From NCBI RefSeq assembly GCF_900111585.1, contig NZ_FOHI01000005.1:62001-126000 (forward strand): a DNA stretch of 64,000 nt, read 5' to 3'. The notes under the pieces are model-generated. The model ran no database searches and was not told the DNA's origin. It saw nothing but the letters and a program-made list of their open reading frames with translations. Both the position numbers and the translations under genes were made by a program. The stretch is from Nitrosospira multiformis (GTDB taxonomy: Bacteria; Pseudomonadota; Gammaproteobacteria; Burkholderiales; Nitrosomonadaceae). This document shows positions 49,874-59,378 of the stretch, one piece after another. Each line of letters starts with the position of its first letter. The first letter of the stretch is position 1.

Positions 49874-52381
49874 ATGAACATTCTAAAGCTATCTCTTCGC
49901 ATGCTTGCGCGCGACTGGCGCGCGGGCGAGTTGCGCGTGCTGGTATTTGCGCTGGTCATTGCAGTGGGTGGGATGACCACTGTCGGTTTTTTTGCCGATC
50001 GCGTGCAGGTGGCGCTTTCGCGCCAGGGCAACCAGTTGCTGGGGGCGGATCTGATCATTTTTTCGGATCACCCTCTGGCGCCGCATTACGCCGAGGAAGC
50101 AAAACGCCGTGGTCTGTCGATTTCCACTGCCATCAAGTTCCCCAGCATGACTGCGAAAGGGGAGGAAAGCCTGCTGACGGAAATCAAGGCCGTGACGGAA
50201 GGCTATCCGCTGCGTGGCGAATTGCGCATCAGCGAGGATTTCAGCAACGGAACTCCGCCTGCTGAGCGTGTGACCCATATTGCCAATAGGATTCCGTCCC
50301 CAGGCACGGCGTGGGTGGACGAGAAGCTCATGATCGGCTTTTCTCTCAAACGGGGAGACAGGATCGAGGTGGGATCATCCCGGTTTGCTGTGGATGCGCT
50401 GATAACGCAGGAACCGGATTATTCGATCGGTTTTCTCAACCTGAGGCCGCGTGTGCTGATCAATGAGGCTGATCTGGCTGCGACGGGGTTGATTCAGCAG
50501 GGCAGCCGTATTGGCTACCGCCTGCTTGTTTCCGGCGACTCGGGCGACGTGGAGGAGTTCCGCAAGTGGGCCGAGCAACGCCTGATGCTGGGGGAGAAAA
50601 TCGAGGGCATCCGTGACGCGCGGCCCGAAATCAGGTCGGCTCTGGAACGGGCGGAAAAATTCCTGAGCCTGACTGCGCTGGCGAGCGTGGTGCTGGCGGC
50701 CGCCGCTGCGGCACTGGCAGTGCGCCGCTTCACTCAACGCCACCTGGACGGCTGTGCAGTGATGCGCTGCCTCGGCGCAAGCCAGGACGCCATGCTGCGT
50801 CTCTATCTGTATCATTTTCTCACCCTGGGGTTCGTTGCCAGCAGTCTGGGTTGTCTTCTCGGTTTTGTCGCCCAGCAGGTTCTTACCTATTGGCTTTCGG
50901 GATTGGTTGAAGCCGAACTACCATGGCCCACGGTATGGCCGGGCGTGCATGGAGTGCTGACTGGAACGGTGCTGTTGCTTGGCTTTGCGCTGCCTCCGCT
51001 GCTCGGCCTGCGCAGCGTCCCGGCGCTGCGTGTCATGCGCCGGGACATCGGAATGCCGCCGCAGGGACTCGCCGGCTATGGGCTGGGACTGGGCGTGCTG
51101 GCGCTGCTGTTCCTGTGGAAAGCGGGTGATTTGCGGCTCGGTGCCTCCGTCATTGGCGGTTTCATCGTGGCAATAGCGGTTTTTGGCGTACTCGGATTCC
51201 TGTTGATGAGAATGCTGGCCCATATCCGCAACCAGGCGGGTGGCGCGTGGCGCTATGGCCTGGCAAGTATCCGTCGTCGCGCCGCCGCGAGTGTGCTGCA
51301 GGCTGTGGCCCTCGGATTGGGATTGATGGCGCTATTGGCGCTGACACTGATCCGGGACGATCTGCTGAGAAACTGGCAGACCAGCCTGCCTCCCGATGCT
51401 CCCAACCATTTTCTGGTAAATATCCAGGAGGACCAGCTGGAGTCGTTGACGGCGTTTTTCAAAGAGCGCGGGATGCAACTGCCGAAGGTTTTTCCCATGG
51501 TTCGAGGCCGTCTTACCGAGATCAATGGCAAGGCCATCGCTTCCGAGAATTATGCCGATATTCGCGCAAAGCGGCTGGTAGAGCGGGAATTCAACCTCTC
51601 GTGGGCGAGCGAGATGCAAAGCGACAACCAGATCGTCAAAGGCCGCTGGTGGAAACCTGAGGACCCGGGAGAAGAGGAAATCTCGCTCGAAGAGGATATT
51701 GCCAAGACCATCGGGATCCACGTGGGCGACACACTGACTTATGATATAGCGGGTAGCGTGTTTTCCGCCAAGGTTACAAGTTTGCGGAAAGTGAACTGGG
51801 ATTCATTCCGGGTAAACTTTTTCGTTGTGACGCCGCCCGGCGTGCTGGAGCAATATCCGGCAAGCTATGTGACGAGTTTTTATCTTCCATCCACGCATGT
51901 GGAATTGACGAACCAGCTGGTCAAGGAATTTCCCAATCTGCTCGTGCTGGATGTGGCTGCCATCCTTACTCAGGTTCAAAGAATGATCGAACAGGTGACC
52001 AAGGCCGTCGAATTCGTGTTCCTGTTTACGCTGTTGGCAGGGGTGGCGGTACTCTATGCCGCCATCGTCTCCACCCAGGATGAACGCATTCAGGAGGCGG
52101 CCATATTCCGCACGCTGGGTGCAAGGCGCAAGCAGCTGGCGCGGGCTTGGGCGGCCGAATTTGCCATATTGGGAGGCCTTGCCGGCTTTTTCGCGGCGGC
52201 GGGAGCAAGCGCACTCGGTTATGTCGTTGCGGAATATGCGTTGAATCTCACTTATACCTTCAATTCGTGGATTTGGCTCATCGGTATAGGCGCGGGAGCC
52301 GCAGGCGTGACCCTGGCGGGACTGCTCGGTACGCGCGCCGCGCTTTCAACGCCACCGCTCATGACCTTGCGCAGGATCTGA
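49874..52381 (+). CDS. FtsX-family ABC transporter permease (YbbP-like)
   Basis: 835 residues. An N-terminal helix, a long periplasmic domain (about 50-255), then two blocks of membrane helices (about 260-440 and 700-835) with the FtsX motifs EKFLSLTALASVVLAAAAAA and QEAAIFRTLGARRKQLARAW. YbbP-like permeases pair with a YbbA-type ATPase and are thought to move lipids or lipoproteins across the periplasm. The ATPase is not encoded next to it. The gene begins directly at the stop of the HxlR gene. Confidence 0.87.
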   Translation: MNILKLSLRMLARDWRAGELRVLVFALVIAVGGMTTVGFFADRVQVALSRQGNQLLGADLIIFSDHPLAPHYAEEAKRRGLSISTAIKFPSMTAKGEESLLTEIKAVTEGYPLRGELRISEDFSNGTPPAERVTHIANRIPSPGTAWVDEKLMIGFSLKRGDRIEVGSSRFAVDALITQEPDYSIGFLNLRPRVLINEADLAATGLIQQGSRIGYRLLVSGDSGDVEEFRKWAEQRLMLGEKIEGIRDARPEIRSALERAEKFLSLTALASVVLAAAAAALAVRRFTQRHLDGCAVMRCLGASQDAMLRLYLYHFLTLGFVASSLGCLLGFVAQQVLTYWLSGLVEAELPWPTVWPGVHGVLTGTVLLLGFALPPLLGLRSVPALRVMRRDIGMPPQGLAGYGLGLGVLALLFLWKAGDLRLGASVIGGFIVAIAVFGVLGFLLMRMLAHIRNQAGGAWRYGLASIRRRAAASVLQAVALGLGLMALLALTLIRDDLLRNWQTSLPPDAPNHFLVNIQEDQLESLTAFFKERGMQLPKVFPMVRGRLTEINGKAIASENYADIRAKRLVEREFNLSWASEMQSDNQIVKGRWWKPEDPGEEEISLEEDIAKTIGIHVGDTLTYDIAGSVFSAKVTSLRKVNWDSFRVNFFVVTPPGVLEQYPASYVTSFYLPSTHVELTNQLVKEFPNLLVLDVAAILTQVQRMIEQVTKAVEFVFLFTLLAGVAVLYAAIVSTQDERIQEAAIFRTLGARRKQLARAWAAEFAILGGLAGFFAAAGASALGYVVAEYALNLTYTFNSWIWLIGIGAGAAGVTLAGLLGTRAALSTPPLMTLRRI

Positions 52382-52426
52382 TCGAATGTTTCCGTCTTGC
52401 CGCTTTGCCTCAAACGGATAGACGGA

Positions 52427-53584
52427 ATGAGCCGCTGCGTTGCCCATCTCGATATGGATGCTTTTTACGCCTCGGTCGAGTTGAAGCGATACCCGCAATT
52501 GCGCGGGTTACCGGTGGTAATCGGCGGAAGCGCGGAGCAGCAGCCAGAACTTTTCAACGGTAAGCCGCGTTTTGCAAAACTGAAAGGTTATGCGGGACGG
52601 GGTGTGGTAACCACCGCCACTTATGAGGCTCGCGCTTTCGGCGTTTCCTCCGGCATGGGCTTGATGAAAGCGGCACAGTTGGCCCCGGAGGCTATCCTGC
52701 TGCCTGCCGACTTCAGCGCTTACCGCCGTTATTCGAATCTGTTCAAAACAGCCGTTGCCTTGGTTGTGCCTCATATAGAGGATCGCGGTATCGATGAGAT
52801 TTACATCGATCTCAGTGGCTCGACCGAGGACATCGTGACTCTTGCCCGACGCATCAAGCAGGCTGTGCGGAAAAGCACCGGGTTGTCCTGTTCTATTGGC
52901 GTGGCGCCAAACAAGCTTCTGGCAAAAATCTGTTCAGACCTTGAAAAGCCGGATGGTCTCACTCTCCTGGACATGGCGGATGTTCCAGTCAGAATCTGGC
53001 CTCTTCCCGTCCGTAAAATTAATGGCATCGGTCCGAAAGCAAACCAGAAACTGGCAGCGTCAGGTATTTTCACCATCGGCGATCTGGCACAGGTCGACAT
53101 TGCTTTCCTGCACGCGCGGTTCGGGCGCAGTAACGGCTCCTGGCTGTACGAGGCTTCCCGCGGTATTGACGAGCGTCCTGTCGTGACTCATGCGGAGCCC
53201 AGATCAATCAGCCGCGAGACGACTTTCGAGCGGGATCTGCATGCGCGTCGCGATCGTCCCATCCTTTCGGAAATTTTCACCGGCCTATGCACGGGTGTTG
53301 CCGAGGATCTCCAACGCAAGGGCTATGCTGCCCGTACCATTGGCATCAAATTGCGATATGAAGATTTTCGCACCGTAACCCGTGACATCACACTCCCAGT
53401 CCCCACGGCGAACGCCGCCGCCATTCGCAAGGCAGCCCAGGAATGCCTGCGGCGCGTCTCTCTTGAGCAGAAAATGCGACTGCTTGGCGTTCGCGCCAGC
53501 GGATTGTGTTCCGAGACGCCGGTGCAGAGCGCAGGCATGAGTCAGCAAAGGGAACTCCCCCTGGCTGTCCTGGATATCCGATAA
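52427..53584 (+). CDS. dinB: DNA polymerase IV (Y family)
   Basis: 385 residues from the ATG at 52427; an upstream start would add ten residues. Pol IV copies past damaged bases with low fidelity. Catalytic acidic residues are visible in AHLDMDAFYASVEL (D at 9 and 11) and EDRGIDEIYIDLSG (with D and E), then ISRETTFERDL for the little finger start. YRRYSNLFKTAV and the HhH segment INGIGPKANQKLAASGIFTI are family features. The C-terminus (LPLAVLDIR) resembles the beta-clamp binding end. No LexA box was searched for with care. Confidence 0.95.
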   Translation: MSRCVAHLDMDAFYASVELKRYPQLRGLPVVIGGSAEQQPELFNGKPRFAKLKGYAGRGVVTTATYEARAFGVSSGMGLMKAAQLAPEAILLPADFSAYRRYSNLFKTAVALVVPHIEDRGIDEIYIDLSGSTEDIVTLARRIKQAVRKSTGLSCSIGVAPNKLLAKICSDLEKPDGLTLLDMADVPVRIWPLPVRKINGIGPKANQKLAASGIFTIGDLAQVDIAFLHARFGRSNGSWLYEASRGIDERPVVTHAEPRSISRETTFERDLHARRDRPILSEIFTGLCTGVAEDLQRKGYAARTIGIKLRYEDFRTVTRDITLPVPTANAAAIRKAAQECLRRVSLEQKMRLLGVRASGLCSETPVQSAGMSQQRELPLAVLDIR

Positions 53585-53724
53585 AGAAGTGTGCATACAG
53601 ATTGCTCGTGGCCCAAGTGGCCCGGTCAAATATGGGCGATAATCCTTCCTTTTTTCTTATTGACCAGCGTGGGCAGTGTGCTTAGCTGCTTGAAGCTTGC
53701 TTTCACCCGATTTATCCATTCTCC

Positions 53725-54879
53725 ATGCCAACAAAAAAAACACTGGCTCGCTTCGCAATCATCATTGCAATTCTCACGGTAGCGGGTTATGCAATATGGT
53801 TTGCAACGCGTCCGGCGCCCATAGAGGTTGAACTTGCGACCATCAAGCGGAGTACAGTGGAAGCCACCGTGGTGAATACACGTGCCGGAACAGTGACCGC
53901 ATGCCGGCGTGCCAAGCTTGCGCCAGCGGCAGGAGGGCAGATTGTCAAGTTGCAGGTCAAGGAGGGTGACAGGGTCAAGAAAGGACAGGTATTGCTGGAA
54001 TTATGGAATACGGATTTGACCGCTCAGCGCGATCTCGCATGGCGTCAGCTCATCACCGCGGAAGAGCGGCGCCGCGAAGCCTGTATCATTGCAGCCCATG
54101 CCAGCCGTGAGGCAGAGCGTGCGCGTCAACTCGCCGAGAGAGGCTTCGTCAGCGCACAGAACCGGGAGAATGCTGATGCCGACGCACGCGCCCGCCAGGC
54201 AAGCTGCGATGCGACGACTGCCGATGTGAAGCGGGCGCGGGCTCAGGTCGAAGTAACGGAGGCGGGGCTGGAACGCACTGTTCTGGTTGCTCCATTTGAT
54301 GGCATCGTGGCGCTTGTCACCGGGGAACTGGGTGAATATGCCACCCCATCACCCCCGGGGATTCCCACGCCGCCGGCTGTTGATCTGATCGATGATAGCT
54401 GTCTGTATGTTACCGCTCCAATGGATGAAGTCGATGCACCCAAGCTGAAGATCGGGCAACTCGCCCGCATTACGATCGATGCCTTGCCCAGCCAGATCTT
54501 CCCCGGCAAGGTGCGGCGGGTGGCGCCGTATGTCACGGAGGTAGAGAAGCAGGCGCGCACGGTGGATATCGAAGTGGATTTCGAAGAAATACCGAAACGG
54601 CCGTTGCTGGTGGGATATAGCGCCGATGTCGAAGTAGTGATCGAGCGGCATGAGAATGTGCTGCGCGTGCCTACCCAGGCGATCCGTCAGGGCGGCAAGG
54701 TGTTGTTGGTGAACGAGGAGAACAGATTGGTTGAACGCAGGCTGGAAACAGGACTTGCCAACTGGGCATTTACCGAAGTCACCGGTGGCCTGGAGGAAGG
54801 CGATCGCGTGTTGCTGTCATCAGAGGCAAAGGAAATCAAAGCCGGTATACAAGTGCGGGAGAAGGTTGCCGAGCAGTGA
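53725..54879 (+). CDS. Periplasmic adaptor (HlyD/MacA-type) of an efflux system
   Basis: 384 residues. An N-terminal membrane anchor about 8-27 (FAIIIAILTVAGYAIWF), then lipoyl-like halves (VKLQVKEGDRVKKGQVLLEL and VLVAPFDGIVALVTGELGEY) around a helical hairpin of 100-190 rich in A/R/E, then beta-barrel PRLKIGQLARITIDA-like region and IRQGGKVLLVNEENRLV. It should bridge an inner-membrane exporter to an outer-membrane channel. No outer-membrane factor is encoded next to it. The ATPase gene follows 40 bp downstream. Confidence 0.9.
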   Translation: MPTKKTLARFAIIIAILTVAGYAIWFATRPAPIEVELATIKRSTVEATVVNTRAGTVTACRRAKLAPAAGGQIVKLQVKEGDRVKKGQVLLELWNTDLTAQRDLAWRQLITAEERRREACIIAAHASREAERARQLAERGFVSAQNRENADADARARQASCDATTADVKRARAQVEVTEAGLERTVLVAPFDGIVALVTGELGEYATPSPPGIPTPPAVDLIDDSCLYVTAPMDEVDAPKLKIGQLARITIDALPSQIFPGKVRRVAPYVTEVEKQARTVDIEVDFEEIPKRPLLVGYSADVEVVIERHENVLRVPTQAIRQGGKVLLVNEENRLVERRLETGLANWAFTEVTGGLEEGDRVLLSSEAKEIKAGIQVREKVAEQ

Positions 54880-54919
54880 ATCAATGGGGTGATCCATTGA
54901 TTCACTTCACCAGAATAGA

Positions 54920-55624
54920 ATGATTCTCCTTACTGACATTTCGCGTGTTTTCCATATGGGAGACCAGGGGGTACGAGCGCTCGATGGGGTCGATCTTGAA
55001 ATCGATACCGGAGAGTATGTTTCCATCATGGGTCCCTCGGGGTCGGGCAAGTCGACTCTGCTCAACGTTATCGGCTTGCTCGATCAGCCAGACGGTGGAC
55101 GCTATGAACTCGACGGAAAGGATGTAACCGATCTGTCCGAGATCGAGAAGGCGCGTGTTCGCAGGGAAAAAATCGGCTTCGTGTTCCAGTCGTTTCATCT
55201 TGTGCCGCGATTGACTGCCGCGGAAAACATCGAGCTACCGTTGATCCTGGAGGGAATTCCACCCGCCGAGCGAAAGTCGCGCGTGGATGAGGCGCTGCGG
55301 GGGTTCAATCTGCAGGATCGGGCGGCGCACCGGCCTTCCGAGCTGTCAGGGGGGCAGCGTCAGCGCGTTGCCATCGCGCGTGCGACCATCCTGCGACCCA
55401 CTGCCTTGCTGGCGGATGAGCCAACAGGTAATCTCGACCACCGTATTGGTGCGGAAGTCATGGTGTTGCTCGAAGGCTTGCATGAGGCGGGAACAACATT
55501 GATCGTGGTGACGCATGATCGCGAATTGGGGGCGAGGGCACAGCGCCATATCGCGATGCTTGATGGAAAAATTGTATCCGACGAGAGGCAGGGTAAATTT
55601 CCAGGAGGCAACAGTCTTGCATGA
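54920..55624 (+). CDS. ABC transporter ATPase (MacB/LolD type)
   Basis: 234 residues. Walker A GPSGSGKST (38-46), Q-loop FVFQSFHLVPRLTAAENIEL, signature LSGGQRQRVAIARA and Walker B ALLADEPTGNLD, all intact. The segment FHLVPRLTAAENIELPLILE is typical of MacB/LolD ATPases that power FtsX-type permeases. The cognate permeases are encoded after the nuclease gene. Substrate unknown: macrolides, lipoproteins or peptides are possible. Confidence 0.95.
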   Translation: MILLTDISRVFHMGDQGVRALDGVDLEIDTGEYVSIMGPSGSGKSTLLNVIGLLDQPDGGRYELDGKDVTDLSEIEKARVRREKIGFVFQSFHLVPRLTAAENIELPLILEGIPPAERKSRVDEALRGFNLQDRAAHRPSELSGGQRQRVAIARATILRPTALLADEPTGNLDHRIGAEVMVLLEGLHEAGTTLIVVTHDRELGARAQRHIAMLDGKIVSDERQGKFPGGNSLA

Positions 55625-55796
55625 TCTGCATCCATTTACCGTTTTCAGGACTTCAGGAGCACTGCAATACATCCTATGGCAACAATAAATTGTTTATAAT
55701 GAACTTGGCAGATTTTGTACTATCACAGCTCCCTGTCCTGGCAGTTGCGCATTCACAGGTTCGGTTCTTTCGGGGAGATGGATCGAGGCGCCTGCA

Positions 55797-56270
55797 ATGC
55801 CGCATATTCTGGTTGCTCTGGCAATCGGGTTTTTCAGTTTTCTTCCTTGCCTGGCTTATGCTGACCTCACCGGTCAGGTAATTCATGTTGCGGATGGAGA
55901 CACTCTTACCCTTGTAATAAACAAGGAATGGGTAAGGGCACGCCTTGCGGGTATCGATGCGCCTGAAGCGAATCAGCCTTTTGGCAAGCTTTCCAGGGAA
56001 TCTCTCTCCGATCTCTGTTTCTGGCAGCAGGTTACGGTTATTCCGAAAGGAAAAGACCAATATGGCCGCATGTTTGCCCAAGTCCTCTGTGGTGAGGTTG
56101 ATGCCGGGGCCGAGCAGGTACGGCGCGGCATGGCCTGGGTTTATGATCACTATGTAAAAGACAATGACCTCCAGCCCCTTCAGGACGATGCGAAGGCTGC
56201 AAAGCGTGGGTTGTGGGCCGATCCCTATTCAAAGCCGCCATGGAAATGGCGTGAGGTGTGGCAGGAATGA
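55797..56270 (+). CDS. Secreted thermonuclease-like nuclease (SNase family)
   Basis: 157 residues. Signal peptide 1-22 (LAIGFFSFLPCLAYA). SNase fold with VADGDTLTLVINKEWVRARL (D and R of the active site) and GIDAPEANQPFGKLSRE, then DQYGRMFAQVLCGEVDAGAE with R, and RRGMAWVYDHY near the end. It should cut nucleic acids in the periplasm or outside. It lies between the ATPase and the first permease gene of an exporter, with 9 bp to the permease start; this insertion is unusual and may only mean co-expression. Confidence 0.9.
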   Translation: MPHILVALAIGFFSFLPCLAYADLTGQVIHVADGDTLTLVINKEWVRARLAGIDAPEANQPFGKLSRESLSDLCFWQQVTVIPKGKDQYGRMFAQVLCGEVDAGAEQVRRGMAWVYDHYVKDNDLQPLQDDAKAAKRGLWADPYSKPPWKWREVWQE

Positions 56271-56279
56271 AGATTTGAC

Positions 56280-57488
56280 GTGAAGCTTCGCGATACGTTG
56301 AGTCTCTCCATCAGAACCGTTGCCAGCTACCGCACCCGTTCGTTGCTCATCATTCTGGCAATGTCATTGGGGGTGGCAGCAGTGGTCGTACTGACCGCCC
56401 TGGGGGATGGGGCTCGTGGCTATGTGGTTCGCCAGTTTTCATCCGTCGGAACCAATCTCATCATCGTCTTGCCCGGGCGGGCCGAAACTTCCGGCGGCTT
56501 CCCTGGCGCAGCGTTGGGGCAGACTCCACGCGACCTGACACTGGAAGATGCGCGATCGCTTGTCCACCTGCCGCAGATCAGGCGGTATGCGCCGCTCAAC
56601 GTCGGTGTTGCCGAACTTGCCTCCGCCGGACGCCTGCGTGAAGTGACGGTGCTGGGAAGCACAGCGGATATACTGCCGATAAGGCACATGAATCTCGCGC
56701 AGGGCAGTTTTCTTGCGCGGGAAAAAGGAAGCGAGCGCAGCGCGCAAATCGTTCTGGGTGCCCAGCTCGCACAGGAATTCTTCCCCCAAAACAGCCCCAT
56801 TGGTCAACGGGTAAGGCTGGGTGACCGGCGCTTTCTCGTTTCCGGCGTGCTTGCGCCGCAAGGCGAAACGATGGGTTTCAATACCGATGAAATCGTCATC
56901 ATTCCTATCGATTATGCCCAAGCCCTGTTCAACACCTCGTCCCTTTTTCGTATTCTGGTCGAAACCAGAAGCCGCAGCGACCTTTTGCCCGCCAAAGAAG
57001 CAATTCGGAACATTTTAAAGCAGCGGCACGATGGGGAAGAGGACATTACGGTCATTACACACGATGCTGTACTTGCCACTTTTGACCGCATTCTGCGGGC
57101 GCTGACGCTCGGTGTAGGGGGAATCGCCGCCATCAGCCTCGCGGTAGCCGGCATATTGGTAATGAATGTCATGCTGGTGTCGGTCAGTCAACGCACCTCT
57201 GAAGTCGGTTTGTTGAAAGCCCTCGGCGCGCCTTCCTCTGAGATCCACCGTTTGTTTCTTGCCGAGGCGTTGTGGCTGTCATTGGCGGGCGGGATAGCAG
57301 GATTCGCATTGGGACAATTTGGTAGTTTGCTGATCCGCCTGGCTTATCCGCAGCTTCCTGCGTGGCCGCCCCTATGGGCCAATATTGCCGGGGTGGGGGT
57401 GGCCTTTGTAACAGGTCTGCTGGCTAGCCTTTTACCGGCAGCGCGTGCCGCCAGGCTCGACCCCGTGCGCGCACTGAGTGGAAAATAA
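56280..57488 (+). CDS. MacB-like ABC permease, first copy
   Basis: 402 residues from a GTG start. One N-terminal helix (SYRTRSLLIILAMSLGVAAV), a periplasmic MacB_PCD domain of about 200 residues (from GARGYVVRQFSSVGTNLIIV), and three helices at the C-terminus around GGIAAISLAVAGILVMNVML, SEVGLLKALGAPSSEIHRLF and ARLDPVRALSGK. This is the FtsX fold of MacB without the attached ATPase. It pairs with the next gene, which is about the same length, to make a hetero-dimer. GCAGGAATGAA lies upstream at a poor spacing. Confidence 0.92.
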   Translation: MKLRDTLSLSIRTVASYRTRSLLIILAMSLGVAAVVVLTALGDGARGYVVRQFSSVGTNLIIVLPGRAETSGGFPGAALGQTPRDLTLEDARSLVHLPQIRRYAPLNVGVAELASAGRLREVTVLGSTADILPIRHMNLAQGSFLAREKGSERSAQIVLGAQLAQEFFPQNSPIGQRVRLGDRRFLVSGVLAPQGETMGFNTDEIVIIPIDYAQALFNTSSLFRILVETRSRSDLLPAKEAIRNILKQRHDGEEDITVITHDAVLATFDRILRALTLGVGGIAAISLAVAGILVMNVMLVSVSQRTSEVGLLKALGAPSSEIHRLFLAEALWLSLAGGIAGFALGQFGSLLIRLAYPQLPAWPPLWANIAGVGVAFVTGLLASLLPAARAARLDPVRALSGK

Positions 57489-57530
57489 GCGGAAATAAGG
57501 AAATGGATATAAGGGTATGAAGGGAGCGGC

Positions 57531-58730
57531 ATGAGTGTTATCGATACGCTGCGTTTCGCCCTGCGCTCGCTCACCGCACATCGCCTGCGCACCTTGTTGT
57601 CCGCAACCGGAATCGGCATCGGGATTGCGGCGGTTATCCTCCTGACTTCCATTGGGGAAGGAATTCACCAGTTCGTGATTTCGGAGTTCACCCAGTTCGG
57701 CACCAATATCATTACGGTCACGCCGGGAAAAATCAAGACTCACGGCAGATCGCTGGGTGCGATCGGGAGCGCCCGGCTCCTGACGATCGAGGATGCGCTG
57801 TCGTTGAAAAACTCCCGGTATGTTCAGCACGTCAACGCAGGCGTAATGGGCAATGCGGAAATACGGGCGCGTGGACGGAGCCGGCGGGTCACGGTCTATG
57901 GTGAAAGCCCGGATTTTGCGCATACATTCAACATGAAGGTCGCAAGCGGGCGGTTTCTGCCGGAGGATGATCCTCGCAATCCTCGCGCCTATGTGGTGCT
58001 GGGTTCCAAAGTGCGCACGGAATTGTTCGGCAGTGAGAATCCTCTGGGCGCTACCCTGCAGGTCGGCCTATCGCGCTTTCGCGTGATAGGTGTCATGGAA
58101 TCGAAGGGGCAGGTGCTGGGATTCGATCTGGACGATACGGTCTTTCTTCCCACTAGCCGCGCACTGGAAATTTTCAACCGCGAAGGTGTAATGGAAATCA
58201 ACATTGCCTACCGGCCAAGCGCGCCACTGGAAGCTGTAGTGGAGGATATACGCCGCATCCTCGTTTCAAGGCATGGGCGGGAAGATTTCACCATCACCCC
58301 CCAGCAGCAAATGCTGAATACGTTGAATACCGTTCTGGATGTATTGATTTTCGCGGTTGCCGCGCTGGGAGGGATTTCCCTGCTGGTAGGGGCTGTCGGC
58401 ATGGTCACGCTCATGCATATTGCCGTGACTGAACGCGTTGCCGAAATCGGTTTGCTCACCGCCCTGGGGGCGACCCGTGCCCGCGTCCGCATTCTGTTTC
58501 TGACGGAATCCACAGTGCTCGCCACGTTGGGCGGCTTAGGGGGACTGGCTACAGGCGTGGGAATAGCATGGTTGCTGAAATCCCTGGCGATCGGCCTGCC
58601 CGTGCAGATTCCATGGAATTACACCACCAGCGCACTCGGAATTTCTGTGCTGGTCGGCCTCGCCGCCGGCGTTATTCCCGCCATGCGAGCGGCACGGTTG
58701 AATCCGATTGAAGCGCTTCGGGCCGAATAG
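57531..58730 (+). CDS. MacB-like ABC permease, second copy
   Basis: 399 residues. Same layout as the upstream permease: an N-terminal helix in RTLLSATGIGIGIAAVILLT, the periplasmic domain (EFTQFGTNIITVTPGKIKTH), and C-terminal helices with GGISLLVGAVGMVTLMHIAV, AEIGLLTALGATRARVRILF and MRAARLNPIEALRAE. The two permeases are similar in order of motifs, likely an old duplication, and with the ATPase and adaptor form a complete exporter apart from the outer-membrane channel. Confidence 0.92.
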   Translation: MSVIDTLRFALRSLTAHRLRTLLSATGIGIGIAAVILLTSIGEGIHQFVISEFTQFGTNIITVTPGKIKTHGRSLGAIGSARLLTIEDALSLKNSRYVQHVNAGVMGNAEIRARGRSRRVTVYGESPDFAHTFNMKVASGRFLPEDDPRNPRAYVVLGSKVRTELFGSENPLGATLQVGLSRFRVIGVMESKGQVLGFDLDDTVFLPTSRALEIFNREGVMEINIAYRPSAPLEAVVEDIRRILVSRHGREDFTITPQQQMLNTLNTVLDVLIFAVAALGGISLLVGAVGMVTLMHIAVTERVAEIGLLTALGATRARVRILFLTESTVLATLGGLGGLATGVGIAWLLKSLAIGLPVQIPWNYTTSALGISVLVGLAAGVIPAMRAARLNPIEALRAE

Positions 58731-58754
58731 ATTTTCCGTTCACCCTGATGTAGC

Positions 58755-58795
58755 TCCCTCTCCCACATGTGGGAGAGGGATGGGGAGAGGGAGGC
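58755..58795. repeat. Dispersed palindromic repeat, copy 2
   Basis: A perfect 26-bp palindrome (58755-58780) with halves TCCCTCTCCCACA and TGTGGGAGAGGGA, followed by TGGGGAGAGGGAGG. It shares its second part with the copy at 15052-15085. It lies just after the stop of the second permease and could also stop its transcription. Confidence 0.7.
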
Positions 58796-58857
58796 TTTGG
58801 CCTCTCCGCCGCTCAGTTGGTTTCTTTACACCTGTTCATCTTGGGTTCCCTACCTCC

Positions 58858-58880
58858 GTTCACCTTGAGCCTGTCGAGGG
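58858..58880. repeat. Short dispersed repeat, first copy
   Basis: GTTCACCTTGAGCCTGTCGA followed by GGG. The reverse complement of a nearly identical stretch occurs at 62834-62857. This GTTCxCC-TGAGCCTGTCGA sequence is known in many bacterial genomes between genes; its role is not known. Confidence 0.6.
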
Positions 58881-58936
58881 ACGAGATTCCTTCTTGCGCC
58901 CACAAAAGAACAGCAGAATAAAAGATAAGGGGATTT

Positions 58937-59236
58937 TTAATCGTCGGAAGCCTGTTTGTTCCTGCGCAGCCACCGAAAAAAGAAAACATAAATAAAGGCC
59001 GGAACAAACGGAAGAATCCACGGGAACATCTGCGAAAACCAGGCGGAATAGAAGCTATCCATGTAGCGGGCTTTGGCCGTGGAGCAGGCGCTGGCATCCG
59101 GAAGGCGGCAGGCCAGATCGATTTCGTAAGAAACCTGGACATGAGCGCGCCACAGCCAGTAAGCCATTGATGCGGCAAAAACGATCAGCATAAGGACAAG
59201 CCAGTTTACCCGGCCTTCTTGTCGCATGGAACGCAT
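58937..59236 (-). CDS. Small membrane protein, unknown
   Basis: 99 residues from the ATG at 59236 with GGAGAAAA just before it. Two hydrophobic helices (about 11-29, NWLVLMLIVFAASMAYWLW, and about 69-87, WILPFVPAFIYVFFFRW) flank a segment with two cysteines (DLACRLPDASACSTAK). I recognise no family. The strong ribosome site and clear two-helix shape favour a real gene. A BT1-type transporter gene ends 142 bp upstream on the same strand. Confidence 0.65.
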   Translation of the reverse strand: MRSMRQEGRVNWLVLMLIVFAASMAYWLWRAHVQVSYEIDLACRLPDASACSTAKARYMDSFYSAWFSQMFPWILPFVPAFIYVFFFRWLRRNKQASDD

Positions 59237-59378
59237 TTTTTCTCCACTCCATGAATGATGCTTCCGAGGGAAGCAAGCACGCTTTGAAAATATTCTGGAT
59301 AACCCACAGGCTGACCTCTGTGGACAATATTCTGATTGTCCCCAAGGCCAGATTTGTTACCCTTTTCACTCCAATACC

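Noticed and set aside
55621-55881. A plus-strand frame between the ATPase and nuclease genes.
   Set aside because: It overlaps the nuclease gene start in another frame and has no domain.
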